Source: Pusillimonas sp. T7-7 (lineage in GTDB: Bacteria; Pseudomonadota; Gammaproteobacteria; Burkholderiales; Burkholderiaceae_B). Taken from it: a DNA stretch of 64,000 bases. Below are positions 25,512-34,473 of this stretch, piece by piece; position 1 is the first letter of the stretch; each line of letters opens with the position of its first letter. The stretch is from the NCBI RefSeq assembly GCF_000209655.1, contig NC_015458.1, positions 2,852,001 through 2,916,000 on the forward strand. The letters are read 5' to 3'. The notes under the pieces were generated by a model, which worked only from the letters and a program-made list of their open reading frames with translations, did not search any database and was not told the DNA's origin. Both the position numbers and the translations under genes were made by a program.

Positions 25512-26501
25512 CTAGTCTTTAAACAGTGCTGCTACGTCGGGACTGAGCTTGCCAAGAATGGCTTCAAGCAAAGGTTGCGTCTCTTCCTTCCATTGAGCGT
25601 ATTCGGGTTGATCCGGAGCAAGGAAGGTGACGGTCATGCCGCGCTTTTCGTAATCTTTGGCCAATTCATCAATCTCGGCAACGATGGCCTTGCGGTTCTC
25701 GTGTGATGCAGCATCCATGGATTCAATGAACGCATTACGATCCTGTTCGGGCAGACTGGCTAGCCAAGGTTTATTAGCGGCCCAGCCCATCATGGTGGTG
25801 CCCAAAAAAGAGGCGGGTACCAGCACGTGTTCAGCCACTTCGTACATACGCTGACTGTTGACGCCCTGAAACCCAATAATGGCGGCATCAACAGTGCCAT
25901 ACTGCATTGCCGAGTAAATATCCGAGAAAGGTAGGCTGACGGGTGAACCGCCAAATGCCCGAACGGCTTCAGCCAGGCCTTCCGAAAATACGCGGACTTT
26001 CTTCCCCTTGAAATCGGCCGGCGATTTAATAGATGTTTTGGACACAATAGCCGGAGGCCCCAGATCGGCCAACCCCAGCAATACCGTGCTCTTTTCCTCA
26101 AACTTTTTCTGTAAAACGCTCATCAGCCCATCGGGGCGATCGATCAGCTCGTCGAGTTGTTCCATGGTCAGACCGGTCGGTGCGTCCATGACGCGTGTAT
26201 CGGGAACGGTACCCGTCCAGCCGTTGACCGTAATCCATCCCAGCTTGACCTGGCCTGTGGGGATCGCCACAGGCATGTCTTTGTCTTGACCCAGCTGTCC
26301 GCCGGGAAAGTGTTGCAAGACTAGATCATTGGGCTTGTTATCTTGGAAGGCTTGTTCCAGCGCGGGAACAAAGTGGCGGATATTTATATGGTTGGTACCG
26401 CCCCATGTAGCTAGCGGGATGATGGTCTCGCTGCGGGCGACACCTGAACTTAAAGCGGCAACCAGGCCTAAGCTGGCCAAAGCAATCGTCATGGGCTTCA
26501 T
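25512..26501 (-). CDS. TRAP transporter solute-binding protein (DctP type)
   Basis: 329-residue periplasmic receptor with a signal peptide ending near SSGVARSETIIP. The DctP fold is visible in FKGKKVRVFSEGLAEAVRAF, where the Arg usually salt-bridges the ligand carboxylate, followed by SLPFSDIYSAMQYGTVDAAI. It is the binding component of the adjacent QM transporter. The ligand is probably a monocarboxylate that the ligase and dehydrogenase then degrade. It follows the MaoC gene by 50 bp. Confidence 0.93.
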   Translation of the reverse strand: MKPMTIALASLGLVAALSSGVARSETIIPLATWGGTNHINIRHFVPALEQAFQDNKPNDLVLQHFPGGQLGQDKDMPVAIPTGQVKLGWITVNGWTGTVPDTRVMDAPTGLTMEQLDELIDRPDGLMSVLQKKFEEKSTVLLGLADLGPPAIVSKTSIKSPADFKGKKVRVFSEGLAEAVRAFGGSPVSLPFSDIYSAMQYGTVDAAIIGFQGVNSQRMYEVAEHVLVPASFLGTTMMGWAANKPWLASLPEQDRNAFIESMDAASHENRKAIVAEIDELAKDYEKRGMTVTFLAPDQPEYAQWKEETQPLLEAILGKLSPDVAALFKD

Positions 26502-26551
26502 CTCTACTCCTCCTTTAGGATGTATGAAAGTGATGTGCGCGTATAGCGTCT

Positions 26552-27049
26552 TTACTTACCATCGAATCGCTTGACCATCCGCGTTGCGGTGTAGACCAGA
26601 ACGATTTCACCGTGCTGATTGACGATGTTGTTAAGAGCAGTGACGATGCCTCGACCAGGCTTGGATGTTGGTCTTGTCTCAGTTACTTCGCACTGCACGT
26701 GGATAGTGTCCCCGGCAAAAACGGGCTTGTTGACTTTTAACTCCATACCCAGGAAGGCCAGCCCCGTGTGCTGCATAACAGACTGCATAAGCAAGCCTTC
26801 GGCAAAGGAATAAACCAAAGCGCCGGGTGCGAGTCTGCCTTTGATAAGGGACTCTTTAGCGAGGTAGTCGACGTTCGTAAACAGCACTTCGAGCATGCCG
26901 GTAACACAGACAAAATTCGTAATGTCCGCTTCGGTCACGGTGCGACCAACAGTGCGAAACTTACGGCCTAGCGTCCACTCTTCAAACGGTATGCCTAAGC
27001 CGACGATCGGAAGTTCAGCTGGGTTTGCCACTTTGTCTCCATTATTCAT
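26552..27049 (-). CDS. MaoC-like hydratase/dehydratase
   Basis: 165-residue single hot-dog domain protein, the size of (R)-specific enoyl-CoA hydratases. The N-terminal part has FRTVGRTVTEADITNFVCVT and the central helix region reads LAPGALVYSFAEGLL. Further on, NKPVFAGDTIHVQCEVTETR is typical. It would hydrate the enoyl-CoA made by the dehydrogenase. It appears to be the first gene of the operon, transcribed toward the TRAP genes; the AT-rich region 27050-27110 upstream should hold the promoter. Confidence 0.88.
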   Translation of the reverse strand: MNNGDKVANPAELPIVGLGIPFEEWTLGRKFRTVGRTVTEADITNFVCVTGMLEVLFTNVDYLAKESLIKGRLAPGALVYSFAEGLLMQSVMQHTGLAFLGMELKVNKPVFAGDTIHVQCEVTETRPTSKPGRGIVTALNNIVNQHGEIVLVYTATRMVKRFDGK

Positions 27050-27177
27050 AGTTGTGAATTAATAATACATAGACATGAATTTGTTGTCAACATCGAAGAG
27101 ACGCCAGCATCTTATGCACCTGAGGAATTATCGATGCTGGCAGGGGCAATAGACGATGGCCTCATCTTGTATTTGAC

Positions 27178-27909
27178 CTAGAAGACGCGCTGGATGATTT
27201 GCGCATGGTGGCCGAACGAGAGCGCGGATCCGTTTCGGTATGTGCCGCGGGCTCTTTCATCACTTACGTGCTTATCCCCGCCTTGATGGACTTAGCACAC
27301 CATTACCCAGGCATTCATACTCGTCTAACCGAAGGTACGACCCAAAGCGTCGCGCAGCACGTGCTGTCAGGTGAGGCCGACTTCGGAATCACTACACTAT
27401 TCGAGCCGATTCCAGAGCTGGATACGGCCCTTTTATTAACCGATGCCTACGGCGCTGTGTATGGTGCCAACCATTCCTTGAATAACAAGCAAGCCTCATT
27501 GACATAGAAAAAACTGTCACGTCACACCATGATTCGACTAAGCAAGGCCAATGGCATGCGTATACTTCTTGATCGAGAACCCAAAATTGCGGGACTCTTT
27601 AAAAACACAGCATATGAAGTGAGCGGCGTAGCTGCTCTTCAGGCCTTGCTCAGGCGTGGCTTCGGCTTCAGCGCGTTGCCCGCGCTAGCGGCCAAGTCTT
27701 TGGTAGTGGAAGGACTGCGGTTTCGCTTACTGGTGCGTCCGGGCATACGCCGCAAGCTCTATGTAGTAAAGAAGAAGGGACGAAGCCTTTCTCCCGCCTC
27801 AGTTGCCTTGTTTCGAGCCATGATCGATGCTCTGGAGAATATGGCGCCAGACGAAGCTGTAGAAGTGGCATTCACTCGAGACGAAACTCGTACGTTCTGT
27901 GGCATTTAA
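27178..27909 (+). pseudogene. LysR-family regulator, decayed
   Basis: The effector-binding domain of a LysR regulator is readable from DLEDALDDLRMVAERERGSV through ADFGITTLFEP to GFSALPALAAKSL. The whole N-terminal helix-turn-helix is missing: a stop at 27121 closes the frame and no LysR-like sequence precedes it. An in-frame TAG at 27505-27507 then splits the remaining domain. No frameshift is needed, since both halves are in one frame. It is a dead gene, once perhaps the divergent regulator of the MaoC-TRAP operon. Confidence 0.85.
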
Positions 27910-27986
27910 ATGTGGTTAGCCACTAGGCGCAGTACGCGCAGGACTAAAAAAGAATCTATAAAACAGATGTGAGCTTCGATAACCAA

Positions 27987-28790
27987 TCAAAAATGGCGTG
28001 ATATCTTGTCTTTGAGGCTGGGCATGGTGATTTCGCCTAAATGCGAGTCCACCATGCGCCCCTCTGCATCAAAAAACAATGTCGTAGGCAAGCCGCGTGA
28101 TCGCATTGCCCGCATGGCCTCGGAGGCGGGATCAAGCAATACATCCGTCAAACTCAGGCCCTCGCTTTCAAGATAGGCCTGCGCCTGTTGCGCGCTTTCC
28201 CCCTGGTTGACCAACACGAAGGCGACGTCTGGAAATTCCGTCTGAGCTTGTTCAAATACCGGCATCTCGCGCCGACATGGCGGGCACCAGCTCGCCCAAA
28301 GATTGAGCACGATGGGGCGCCCCGCATACTGGCCCAGTGAAATGGGGTGTTCATCCAGCGTCGCCAGCTGCAGGTCTGGCAAAGGCGGCGCGGAGCGCAG
28401 CAACAAAGCAAGCACCCCGCCCGCAAGGGTCCAAGCGACGACGCCGGCCAGCACGCCCGCCAGCACGGGGCCACGCAAGGTTGGAGCGGACCGCGTCCGC
28501 CGCCAGATGTAGATAACGGCTACCAGTACGCCGACCCACCAGGTAAACCCACCATCGCCGATGGCGATCATGGATTTGGGCGCGGCCGAGTATTCTTCCC
28601 ACCATTGCGCGATGTATGCCAGACGGGCTGCCAATAGCCCCCAAAACACGGCATCAAGAATCATTGACCCGGCGACCTTGTAAGCCACGCCTGGCGTCCG
28701 GCGTCCAACGATCCGTGCTGTCAGCCAAGCCAGCAGCACGGCAGCGATAACCGTGACGACCTGTATAGAAAATGGGCCGATACCGATCAT
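27987..28790 (-). CDS. Membrane-anchored TlpA-like thioredoxin with Lgt-like N-terminal region
   Basis: 267-residue protein. The first 130 residues hold several hydrophobic segments and the pattern MILDAVFWGLLAARLAYI, reminiscent of a shortened Lgt (prolipoprotein diacylglyceryl transferase)-type membrane domain. The C-terminal part is a TlpA/ResA thioredoxin with active site WCPPC (Cys169, Cys172) and the cis-Pro region RGLPTTLFF. The redox domain should lie in the periplasm and act as a thiol-disulfide reductant. Its ATG overlaps the stop of a 43-codon ORF (ATGA), itself coupled to the upstream esterase gene. Confidence 0.85.
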   Translation of the reverse strand: MIGIGPFSIQVVTVIAAVLLAWLTARIVGRRTPGVAYKVAGSMILDAVFWGLLAARLAYIAQWWEEYSAAPKSMIAIGDGGFTWWVGVLVAVIYIWRRTRSAPTLRGPVLAGVLAGVVAWTLAGGVLALLLRSAPPLPDLQLATLDEHPISLGQYAGRPIVLNLWASWCPPCRREMPVFEQAQTEFPDVAFVLVNQGESAQQAQAYLESEGLSLTDVLLDPASEAMRAMRSRGLPTTLFFDAEGRMVDSHLGEITMPSLKDKISRHF

Positions 28791-28918
28791 GACACACCCG
28801 CCGCGTCCAGATGCTCCAGCCGCAACGCGACGTCGAGATCAGCGAATACATTGCACTCGGGCGTATTTCTGAGAGTTTGCGTAAGGTGGCATTTGCTCGA
28901 ATGCCTCACCAGATTCAC
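28787..28918 (-). CDS. Small ORF, 43 residues, coupled on both sides
   Basis: A GTG-started frame of 43 codons fills the space between the esterase and TlpA genes. Its GTG overlaps the esterase stop (GTGA) and its TGA overlaps the TlpA ATG (ATGA), the classic signature of translational coupling. The product contains two Cys (positions 10 and 22), reads NTPECNVFADLDVALRLEHL in the middle and has no membrane segment. No family was recognised. It could instead be the tail of an older gene. Confidence 0.45.
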   Translation of the reverse strand: MNLVRHSSKCHLTQTLRNTPECNVFADLDVALRLEHLDAAGVS

Positions 28919-29748
28919 TCGCCGACCAACTGAGAGAGGCAAAGCCCCGCAGGACTCTTGGGGTCGCCGAGCGCAAGGACGATCGTGAGATGGTTGAGAC
29001 CCGCCTCGATCCGGAGTTCGCCTTCAGGGGTATTGCGTTTCAGCAAAGACGCAAACTGTTGTCCCTGGACGTGAAACGGTGCAGTATCCATTTCGCCGAG
29101 CATGATGATGCGCCGGGGGCCGTCAAGATGGCGGGACGTCAAGGGCGACCACGCTGAGGCTTCAGCAGGAGTCATCTTCGCTTCGTACTTCAGAAAGCTG
29201 TCAGGAATATCAGTCAGGTCATAGATGCCGCTAACCAGAAGCAAGCCTTTAAGCGCAGGTAGATCGGGCGAAGCGTTTTCTTGCGGACTGGTGGCCGCAA
29301 GGTAGCTGGCCAGATGCGCGCCCGCCGAGTGCCCACTGGCTGTCAGCCGTGTCGCATCCGCTCCCAGATCAGGGGCCATCGCAACCAAATGTCGGGCAGC
29401 CGCTCGGACCTGCGCAACGATGGCGTCCAGCCTTGTGCCGGGCATCAGGTCGTAAGTGACAATGGCTGCAATGCCGCCCGCGGCAAGTACCGGGGCTGCG
29501 ATCAGCCGGTGATCTTCTTTGCTGCCGGAGCGCCAGTAGCCGCCATGGATGAACATATGAAGCGGGGCGCCTTTCGCAATGCGTGGCGGGAACATGATGT
29601 CCATCCGCTCGCGAGGGCCGGGGCCGTAGGCTACGTCGGCCCGGATATCAGCTCGACGAGAAAACTCGCGCGAACGGGCAGCCGTCTCGGCGATGATCTC
29701 GTCGAAATCCGGGATGAAGTCACGATTGCGATATAGGTCTTGTGGCAT
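28915..29748 (-). CDS. Alpha/beta hydrolase (esterase / arylformamidase-like)
   Basis: 277-residue hydrolase of the hormone-sensitive lipase/BD-FAE type. The oxyanion motif HGGYWR is at 68-73, the nucleophile elbow GHSAG at 139-143 with Ser141, and a likely catalytic His in AGLNHLTIVLAL near the C-terminus. Kynurenine formamidases of bacteria often look like this, but no tryptophan genes are nearby. It lies about 30 bp downstream of the iron alcohol dehydrogenase on the same strand, so the two are probably co-transcribed. Confidence 0.85.
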   Translation of the reverse strand: MPQDLYRNRDFIPDFDEIIAETAARSREFSRRADIRADVAYGPGPRERMDIMFPPRIAKGAPLHMFIHGGYWRSGSKEDHRLIAAPVLAAGGIAAIVTYDLMPGTRLDAIVAQVRAAARHLVAMAPDLGADATRLTASGHSAGAHLASYLAATSPQENASPDLPALKGLLLVSGIYDLTDIPDSFLKYEAKMTPAEASAWSPLTSRHLDGPRRIIMLGEMDTAPFHVQGQQFASLLKRNTPEGELRIEAGLNHLTIVLALGDPKSPAGLCLSQLVGE

Positions 29749-29781
29749 GCCTGGAAGTCTACCGCGAAGTACCCGCCTGTT

Positions 29782-30981
29782 TTATTTAATTATGCTGGCG
29801 TCGCCCGAAAAGGCGGCGCCCAGAAGCCTGCGCATGTCGCTGCGATCAAGCGGACGGGGGTTGTTCTGGATCAAGCGTTCGATCCCGCAGGATTGTTCAG
29901 CCACCCAGTCCAGTCGCTCTTCGGCCAGACCCAGCGAGGCGAGTGTGGGGGGAATGCCGATGCGGGCGAACAGCGCCGAAATGGCGGGAATCACCTCGGC
30001 GGCATCAGCCAGGCCCATCGCGGCGGCCATCTGCTTCAATTCGGCAGCGATGGCGGGGCGATTCCATTCCATGACCCACGGCATCAGGCAGGCCACCCCA
30101 GCGCCATGCGCGGTATGGGTCAGCGCACCGACGGGATACTGTATTGCGTGGGCGGCTGCCGTTCCGGCAACACCAAACGCCAGCCCGGCGAAGGTCGCAC
30201 CTTGCATGACTTTCGTACGCGCGGCTAGGTCATGCCCGTCGGAGCAGGCGGCCTCCAGCCCTTGCCACAGCAGCGAGATCGCCGCAAGCGCGAATTGGTC
30301 GGACAACGCGTTTTTACCGATGAATACCCGCTCTTGCGTCAGCTCGGTCGTGAGTGGACGGCGGGTGGCGGTAAACGCCTCGATCGCATGGGTCAGGGCG
30401 TCGGCGCCGGCGATGGCGGTCAGCCCAGGAGGGCAGGTCAGCGTCAGCTCAGGGTCGCAGATCGCTGCCATTGGGATCAGATGCGGGCTGGAAACGCCAA
30501 TTTTCAGGTTGCGCTTGCTGTCGGACAGGACGGCAACCGGCGTGACCTCGGAGCCGGTACCGGCAGTGGTCGGAATCGCAATCAGCGGCAGAATTGGGCC
30601 AGGGACTTTCAATTCGCCATAGTAATCTTGCGCTTGCCCGCCATGAGCCAGCAACAGCGCCACGCATTTCGCCATGTCGAGGCAAGAGCCGCCGCCGACG
30701 CCAATCACGACGTCCGGCGCGAAGGCGCGGGCGTCGTCAGCAACAAGAATGGTGGTTTCTGCCGGCACGTCTGGCAAAGTGCCGCTTTCGATTCGCACCG
30801 CCAGGCCGTTGCTTTCAAGATCTACGATCATGGCTTGGAAATCGGCATCATCTGCCAACCGCTGGTCTGTGATGACCAATGCTCGCCGACCCAGTCTTTT
30901 CGCCATAAGACCAAGCGCTCGTCGTTGCCCACTGCCCAATATCAGCTCGCGTGGCGACCTGATCGTGCCGAAATGCTCCAT
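29782..30981 (-). CDS. Iron-containing alcohol dehydrogenase
   Basis: 399-residue group III (Fe-dependent) alcohol dehydrogenase. The NAD(P) site has VIGVGGGSCLDMAKCVALLL, TTAGTGSEVTPVAVLS follows, and metal ligands are in GADALTHAIEAFTA and AHGAGVACLMPWVMEWN. The family includes 1,3-propanediol, lactaldehyde and maleylacetate reductases. It is divergent from the GntR regulator and ABC importer, which suggests it oxidises or reduces an intermediate of the imported polyol or sugar. The specific alcohol is unknown. Confidence 0.92.
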   Translation of the reverse strand: MEHFGTIRSPRELILGSGQRRALGLMAKRLGRRALVITDQRLADDADFQAMIVDLESNGLAVRIESGTLPDVPAETTILVADDARAFAPDVVIGVGGGSCLDMAKCVALLLAHGGQAQDYYGELKVPGPILPLIAIPTTAGTGSEVTPVAVLSDSKRNLKIGVSSPHLIPMAAICDPELTLTCPPGLTAIAGADALTHAIEAFTATRRPLTTELTQERVFIGKNALSDQFALAAISLLWQGLEAACSDGHDLAARTKVMQGATFAGLAFGVAGTAAAHAIQYPVGALTHTAHGAGVACLMPWVMEWNRPAIAAELKQMAAAMGLADAAEVIPAISALFARIGIPPTLASLGLAEERLDWVAEQSCGIERLIQNNPRPLDRSDMRRLLGAAFSGDASIIK

Positions 30982-31112
30982 TGCCCCTCTCCTCTACCCA
31001 TTGATGCCGCCTTACAGAATCTGTAGGCTTGGCCTATATCAGATCGTATATTATATTGTATTTGACATTGAATATCTTATATGCCACCATTATTTCGTGT
31101 CAAGAACGACTT

Positions 31113-31814
31113 ATGGAGAGCTCGACGGTGATGGTAGCGCTGCGAGAAAATCAGAATGGCGCGTCAGTGCGCCCACTCAGTGTGGTAGATGGCGTCTATG
31201 ACAGCATCTACGAAAGACTTATGTCGCTGGCAATTGCGCCCGGCGCACGCATCCCTATTGACGCCATTGCGCGCGAGCTGAACGTTTCGCAGACGCCGGT
31301 CCGTGAAGCGCTTTCACGGCTGGAACGCGAGGGGCTGGTTCACAAGGCGCATCTCATCGGCTACAGCGCCGCCCCTCAACTGGGCCGCAAGCAGTTCGAG
31401 GACCTGTTCAACTTTCGCCTCCTGGTCGAGCCGGAAGGCGCACGATTGGCCGCACTTAACATGACCCCCGCCGCACTCAGTCATATTGAAGAGATCGCGG
31501 CCGACATGGCGCATGGAGCAACGCCGGTAGATCGCACAAGCCGTTATTCCCGCTTTGCCCGAACTGACGCGAACTTCCATGACGAAATATTGCGGATTGC
31601 CGGGAACGAGGTCATTCGCTCGACACTATTCAATCAGCATGTTCATCTGCATCTCTTTCGCCTGATGTTCCACAGCCGCGTGACCCAAGAAGCGCTCGAA
31701 GAGCACGAGCATCTATTGGCAGCCTTCCGTGCGGGTGATGCCATCGCTGCGGAATCGGCAATGCGTGAACACATCCAACGTTCGCGCGACCGGCTGATGC
31801 TAGCCTTCGAATGA
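31113..31814 (+). CDS. GntR-family (FCD) transcriptional regulator
   Basis: 233-residue regulator with winged-helix region IDAIARELNVSQTPVREALS and an FCD ligand domain (LFNFRLLVEPEGARLAAL). The start was placed at ATG 31113; ATG at 31131 is an alternative, and a TTG extension upstream would translate promoter-like AT-rich DNA. Its stop overlaps the ABC ATPase start (ATGA), so regulator and importer form one operon. The AT-rich spacer 30982-31112 is shared with the divergent Fe-alcohol dehydrogenase and likely contains the operator. Confidence 0.88.
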   Translation: MESSTVMVALRENQNGASVRPLSVVDGVYDSIYERLMSLAIAPGARIPIDAIARELNVSQTPVREALSRLEREGLVHKAHLIGYSAAPQLGRKQFEDLFNFRLLVEPEGARLAALNMTPAALSHIEEIAADMAHGATPVDRTSRYSRFARTDANFHDEILRIAGNEVIRSTLFNQHVHLHLFRLMFHSRVTQEALEEHEHLLAAFRAGDAIAAESAMREHIQRSRDRLMLAFE

Positions 31815-33448
31815 CCATGACGGCAATCCTTCCCATACCGGCCACGGCGCCAGCGGCGGCAGACACGTCTTCCGATCCGCCGGTGCTCACGGCCGCGGGG
31901 TTGACCAAGGCTTACGGCGCGATCACCGTATTGTCCGATGTCTCGCTGGATATACGAGCCGGCGAGATTCACGCGATCATCGGCGAGAACGGCGCGGGCA
32001 AATCAACGCTCATGAAGCTTTTGTCCGGCTATGTAGAGCCGACAGGCGGCCGTTTGCTCATGGCAGAACGGCCGGTCGGCTTCTCCAATGCCGCGACAGC
32101 GGAAGCCGCGGGCGTGGTGCTGGTACATCAGGAGATTCTGCTGGCGCCAGATTTGACCGTGGCCGAGAATCTTTTTCTTGGTCGCGAACTGTCACGCGGC
32201 ATCATGATCGATGATCGCGCAATGAACCATCGTGCGGCCGATGTCCTGGCCTCGATTGGGGCGCATTGCGGCCCCCGCGACCGGGTGGGCGATCTGCCGC
32301 TAGCGCAGCGGCAGTTGGTGCAAATCGCCCGGGCGCTGCTGGAGCCACGCAAGGTGGTGATCTTCGACGAGCCCACCGCCGTGCTGGCCAATGACGAGGT
32401 AGCGGCGCTTCTGGATGTGGTTCGCGGTCTCAGGGCGCGGGGAGTCGCGGTCCTTTATATTTCACATCGTCTGGACGAGGTCGAGGCACTGGCCGACCGA
32501 ATTACCGTGCTTCGCGACGGGAAGATGATCGGCACATGGCCCGCGGCCGAGCTGTGCCAGCGGAAAATGGCCGAGCTGATGGTCGGTCGTCAACTGGATG
32601 TGCTGTATCCGCCAAAGCGCCTGCAGCCATCGGGCGAGCCACTGCTGCTGGTTGAGCAGCTGTCGGTCGATCATGGTTCGGTCGAAGCCAGCCTGATGGT
32701 TCGGCCCGGCGAGGTGCTCGGTATCGGCGGCATGATCGGCTCCGGCCGGACCGAACTGTTCGAGGGGCTGATGGGCCTGCGTCCCTCCAGCGCGGGCCGG
32801 GTCGAACTGGCCGGCCGCCCGGTGCTGCACCGCTCGGTCAGCGAATGGCAAGAGCTGGGCCTTGTCTACCTGACCGAAGACCGCAAAGGCAAGGGCCTGC
32901 TACTCGACGAGCCGCTCGCCCCCAACTTGGCCCTCCAAGCACTGAGTCACATCCACCCGCGTCTGGCGCTGGATCGCCGCAAAGAGGCGGAAGCACTGAA
33001 AAAGGCGGTAGGCGACTACGACATCCGCGTCCGCTCGGTTCAGTTGAGCGCCGGCCAGCTGTCTGGCGGCAACCAACAAAAGCTGCTGCTGGCGAAGGTG
33101 ATGATGACTCACCCCTCGACCGTCATCATCGACGAGCCGACACGCGGCGTCGATATCGGCAACAAGAGCCAAATTTACGATTTCATCGATCAACTGGTCC
33201 GGTCAGGCAAAGCCTGCATCGTGATCTCGTCAGAGCTGCCCGAACTCGTCGGCCTTGCCGATCGCGTTCTGGTAATGCGCGGAGGACGCATCGTAACCGA
33301 ACTGACGGGCGATCAGATTACCGAGCAGAACGTCGTCTATGCAGCCACCAGCGGAAACGCGCACATGGCGCATCCACAAGACCCTCTTATAAGAAACGGG
33401 CAAGGAGACAAAAATGACAAGCGCAGCAACGAATATCCCGATGGCTAA
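31811..33448 (+). CDS. Sugar ABC importer ATP-binding protein (RbsA type, two ATPase domains)
   Basis: 545-residue protein with two fused nucleotide-binding domains, as in RbsA, XylG and MglA. The first has Walker A GENGAGKST (58-66) and Walker B VVIFDEPTAVL, with a degenerate signature (LPLAQRQ). The second has LSGGNQQK and VIIDEPTRGVDIG, and as usual its Walker A is degenerate (GMIGSGRTEL). It energises import through the following permease. It overlaps the GntR gene upstream by 4 bp and the permease downstream by 35 bp. Confidence 0.94.
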   Translation: MTMTAILPIPATAPAAADTSSDPPVLTAAGLTKAYGAITVLSDVSLDIRAGEIHAIIGENGAGKSTLMKLLSGYVEPTGGRLLMAERPVGFSNAATAEAAGVVLVHQEILLAPDLTVAENLFLGRELSRGIMIDDRAMNHRAADVLASIGAHCGPRDRVGDLPLAQRQLVQIARALLEPRKVVIFDEPTAVLANDEVAALLDVVRGLRARGVAVLYISHRLDEVEALADRITVLRDGKMIGTWPAAELCQRKMAELMVGRQLDVLYPPKRLQPSGEPLLLVEQLSVDHGSVEASLMVRPGEVLGIGGMIGSGRTELFEGLMGLRPSSAGRVELAGRPVLHRSVSEWQELGLVYLTEDRKGKGLLLDEPLAPNLALQALSHIHPRLALDRRKEAEALKKAVGDYDIRVRSVQLSAGQLSGGNQQKLLLAKVMMTHPSTVIIDEPTRGVDIGNKSQIYDFIDQLVRSGKACIVISSELPELVGLADRVLVMRGGRIVTELTGDQITEQNVVYAATSGNAHMAHPQDPLIRNGQGDKNDKRSNEYPDG

Positions 33449-34403
33449 GCCGCCGGGGCGCATACCTTGGGCCGCCATGGGCCCGTTCATCGCCCTGGCA
33501 GTAGTGTTGTTGGTCGGCATAATGCTGAACTCAAATTTTGCGTCGGGTACGAACATAGCGAATGTGGTGACGCGGTCGGCGTTCATTGCAATTATCGCAA
33601 TCGGTGCAACCTTCGTCATCTCGTCGGGCTGTCTCGACTTGTCAGTGGGCTCGATGATGGCCTTCGTGACCGGAATCATGATCCTGGTCATGAACCGGTT
33701 TGAGCCCTCAATGGGCGCAAACGCCATCTTCGTCGGCGCGGGTGTGGGCCTTCTGGTCGGTGCGGCCTGCGGACTACTGAACGGCTTGATCGTGACCATG
33801 GGAAAGATCGAACCCTTCATCGTCACGCTCGGCACGATGGGTATCTTTCGCGCGCTGATCACGTGGATGTCCGACGGTGGATCGATCCCGATGGACCGGG
33901 CACTGCGTGACCCCTATCGCCCGATTTATTTCGGTGAAGTGCTGGGTATTCCAATACCCGTGGTCATCACGTTGGCCGTCGCGCTGGTTGGCGCCTTCAT
34001 CCTGTATCGCACCAAGTACGGGCGCCGTTGCACAGCGACCGGATCAAATGCCGATGTGGCCAGCTTTTCAGGCGTATCGATCGTGAAGGTCCGCACCCTC
34101 GCTTTTGTGATACAGGGGCTTTGCGTCGCCATTGCCGCGATCTGCTACATCCCGCGGCTTGGCGCCGCTACGCCGACAACGGGACAGTTGTGGGAGCTGC
34201 AGGTGATCACCGCCGTGGTGATCGGGGGCACGCTGCTTCGCGGCGGAAAGGCGCGAATCTGGGGAACCCTTGCCGGCGCACTGATTCTAGAGGTAATTGC
34301 GAACCTGATGGTGCTGTCCAACATGGTTTCGGAATATCTCGTCGCCGCTGTGCAAGGGGTGATCATTATCCTCGCGATGCTTGCCCATCGCTTCATCAAA
34401 TAG
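33414..34403 (+). CDS. Sugar ABC importer permease (RbsC type)
   Basis: 329-residue inner-membrane permease with eight to ten hydrophobic segments. Family blocks include FVISSGCLDLSVGSMMAFV, ACGLLNGLIVTMGKIEPFIV and the C-terminal VIGGTLLRGGKARIWGTLAG. It should form a homodimeric channel with the RbsA-like ATPase encoded upstream. The start ATG at 33414 lies inside the end of the ATPase gene and has a ribosome site (AAGGAG) just before it. The substrate is a monosaccharide, polyol or related small molecule. Confidence 0.93.
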   Translation: MTSAATNIPMAKPPGRIPWAAMGPFIALAVVLLVGIMLNSNFASGTNIANVVTRSAFIAIIAIGATFVISSGCLDLSVGSMMAFVTGIMILVMNRFEPSMGANAIFVGAGVGLLVGAACGLLNGLIVTMGKIEPFIVTLGTMGIFRALITWMSDGGSIPMDRALRDPYRPIYFGEVLGIPIPVVITLAVALVGAFILYRTKYGRRCTATGSNADVASFSGVSIVKVRTLAFVIQGLCVAIAAICYIPRLGAATPTTGQLWELQVITAVVIGGTLLRGGKARIWGTLAGALILEVIANLMVLSNMVSEYLVAAVQGVIIILAMLAHRFIK

Positions 34404-34473
34404 TCGCCACGAGGGGGGTGGAGGCTTTCTGGAAGACAAAAAAATTGACAGTCATAATCATCAGGAGAGACAA

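Noticed and set aside
31029..31112. TTG-started extension of the GntR protein
   Set aside because: The region is AT-rich, promoter-like and its translation (many Ile/Leu/Tyr) does not fit a GntR N-terminus.
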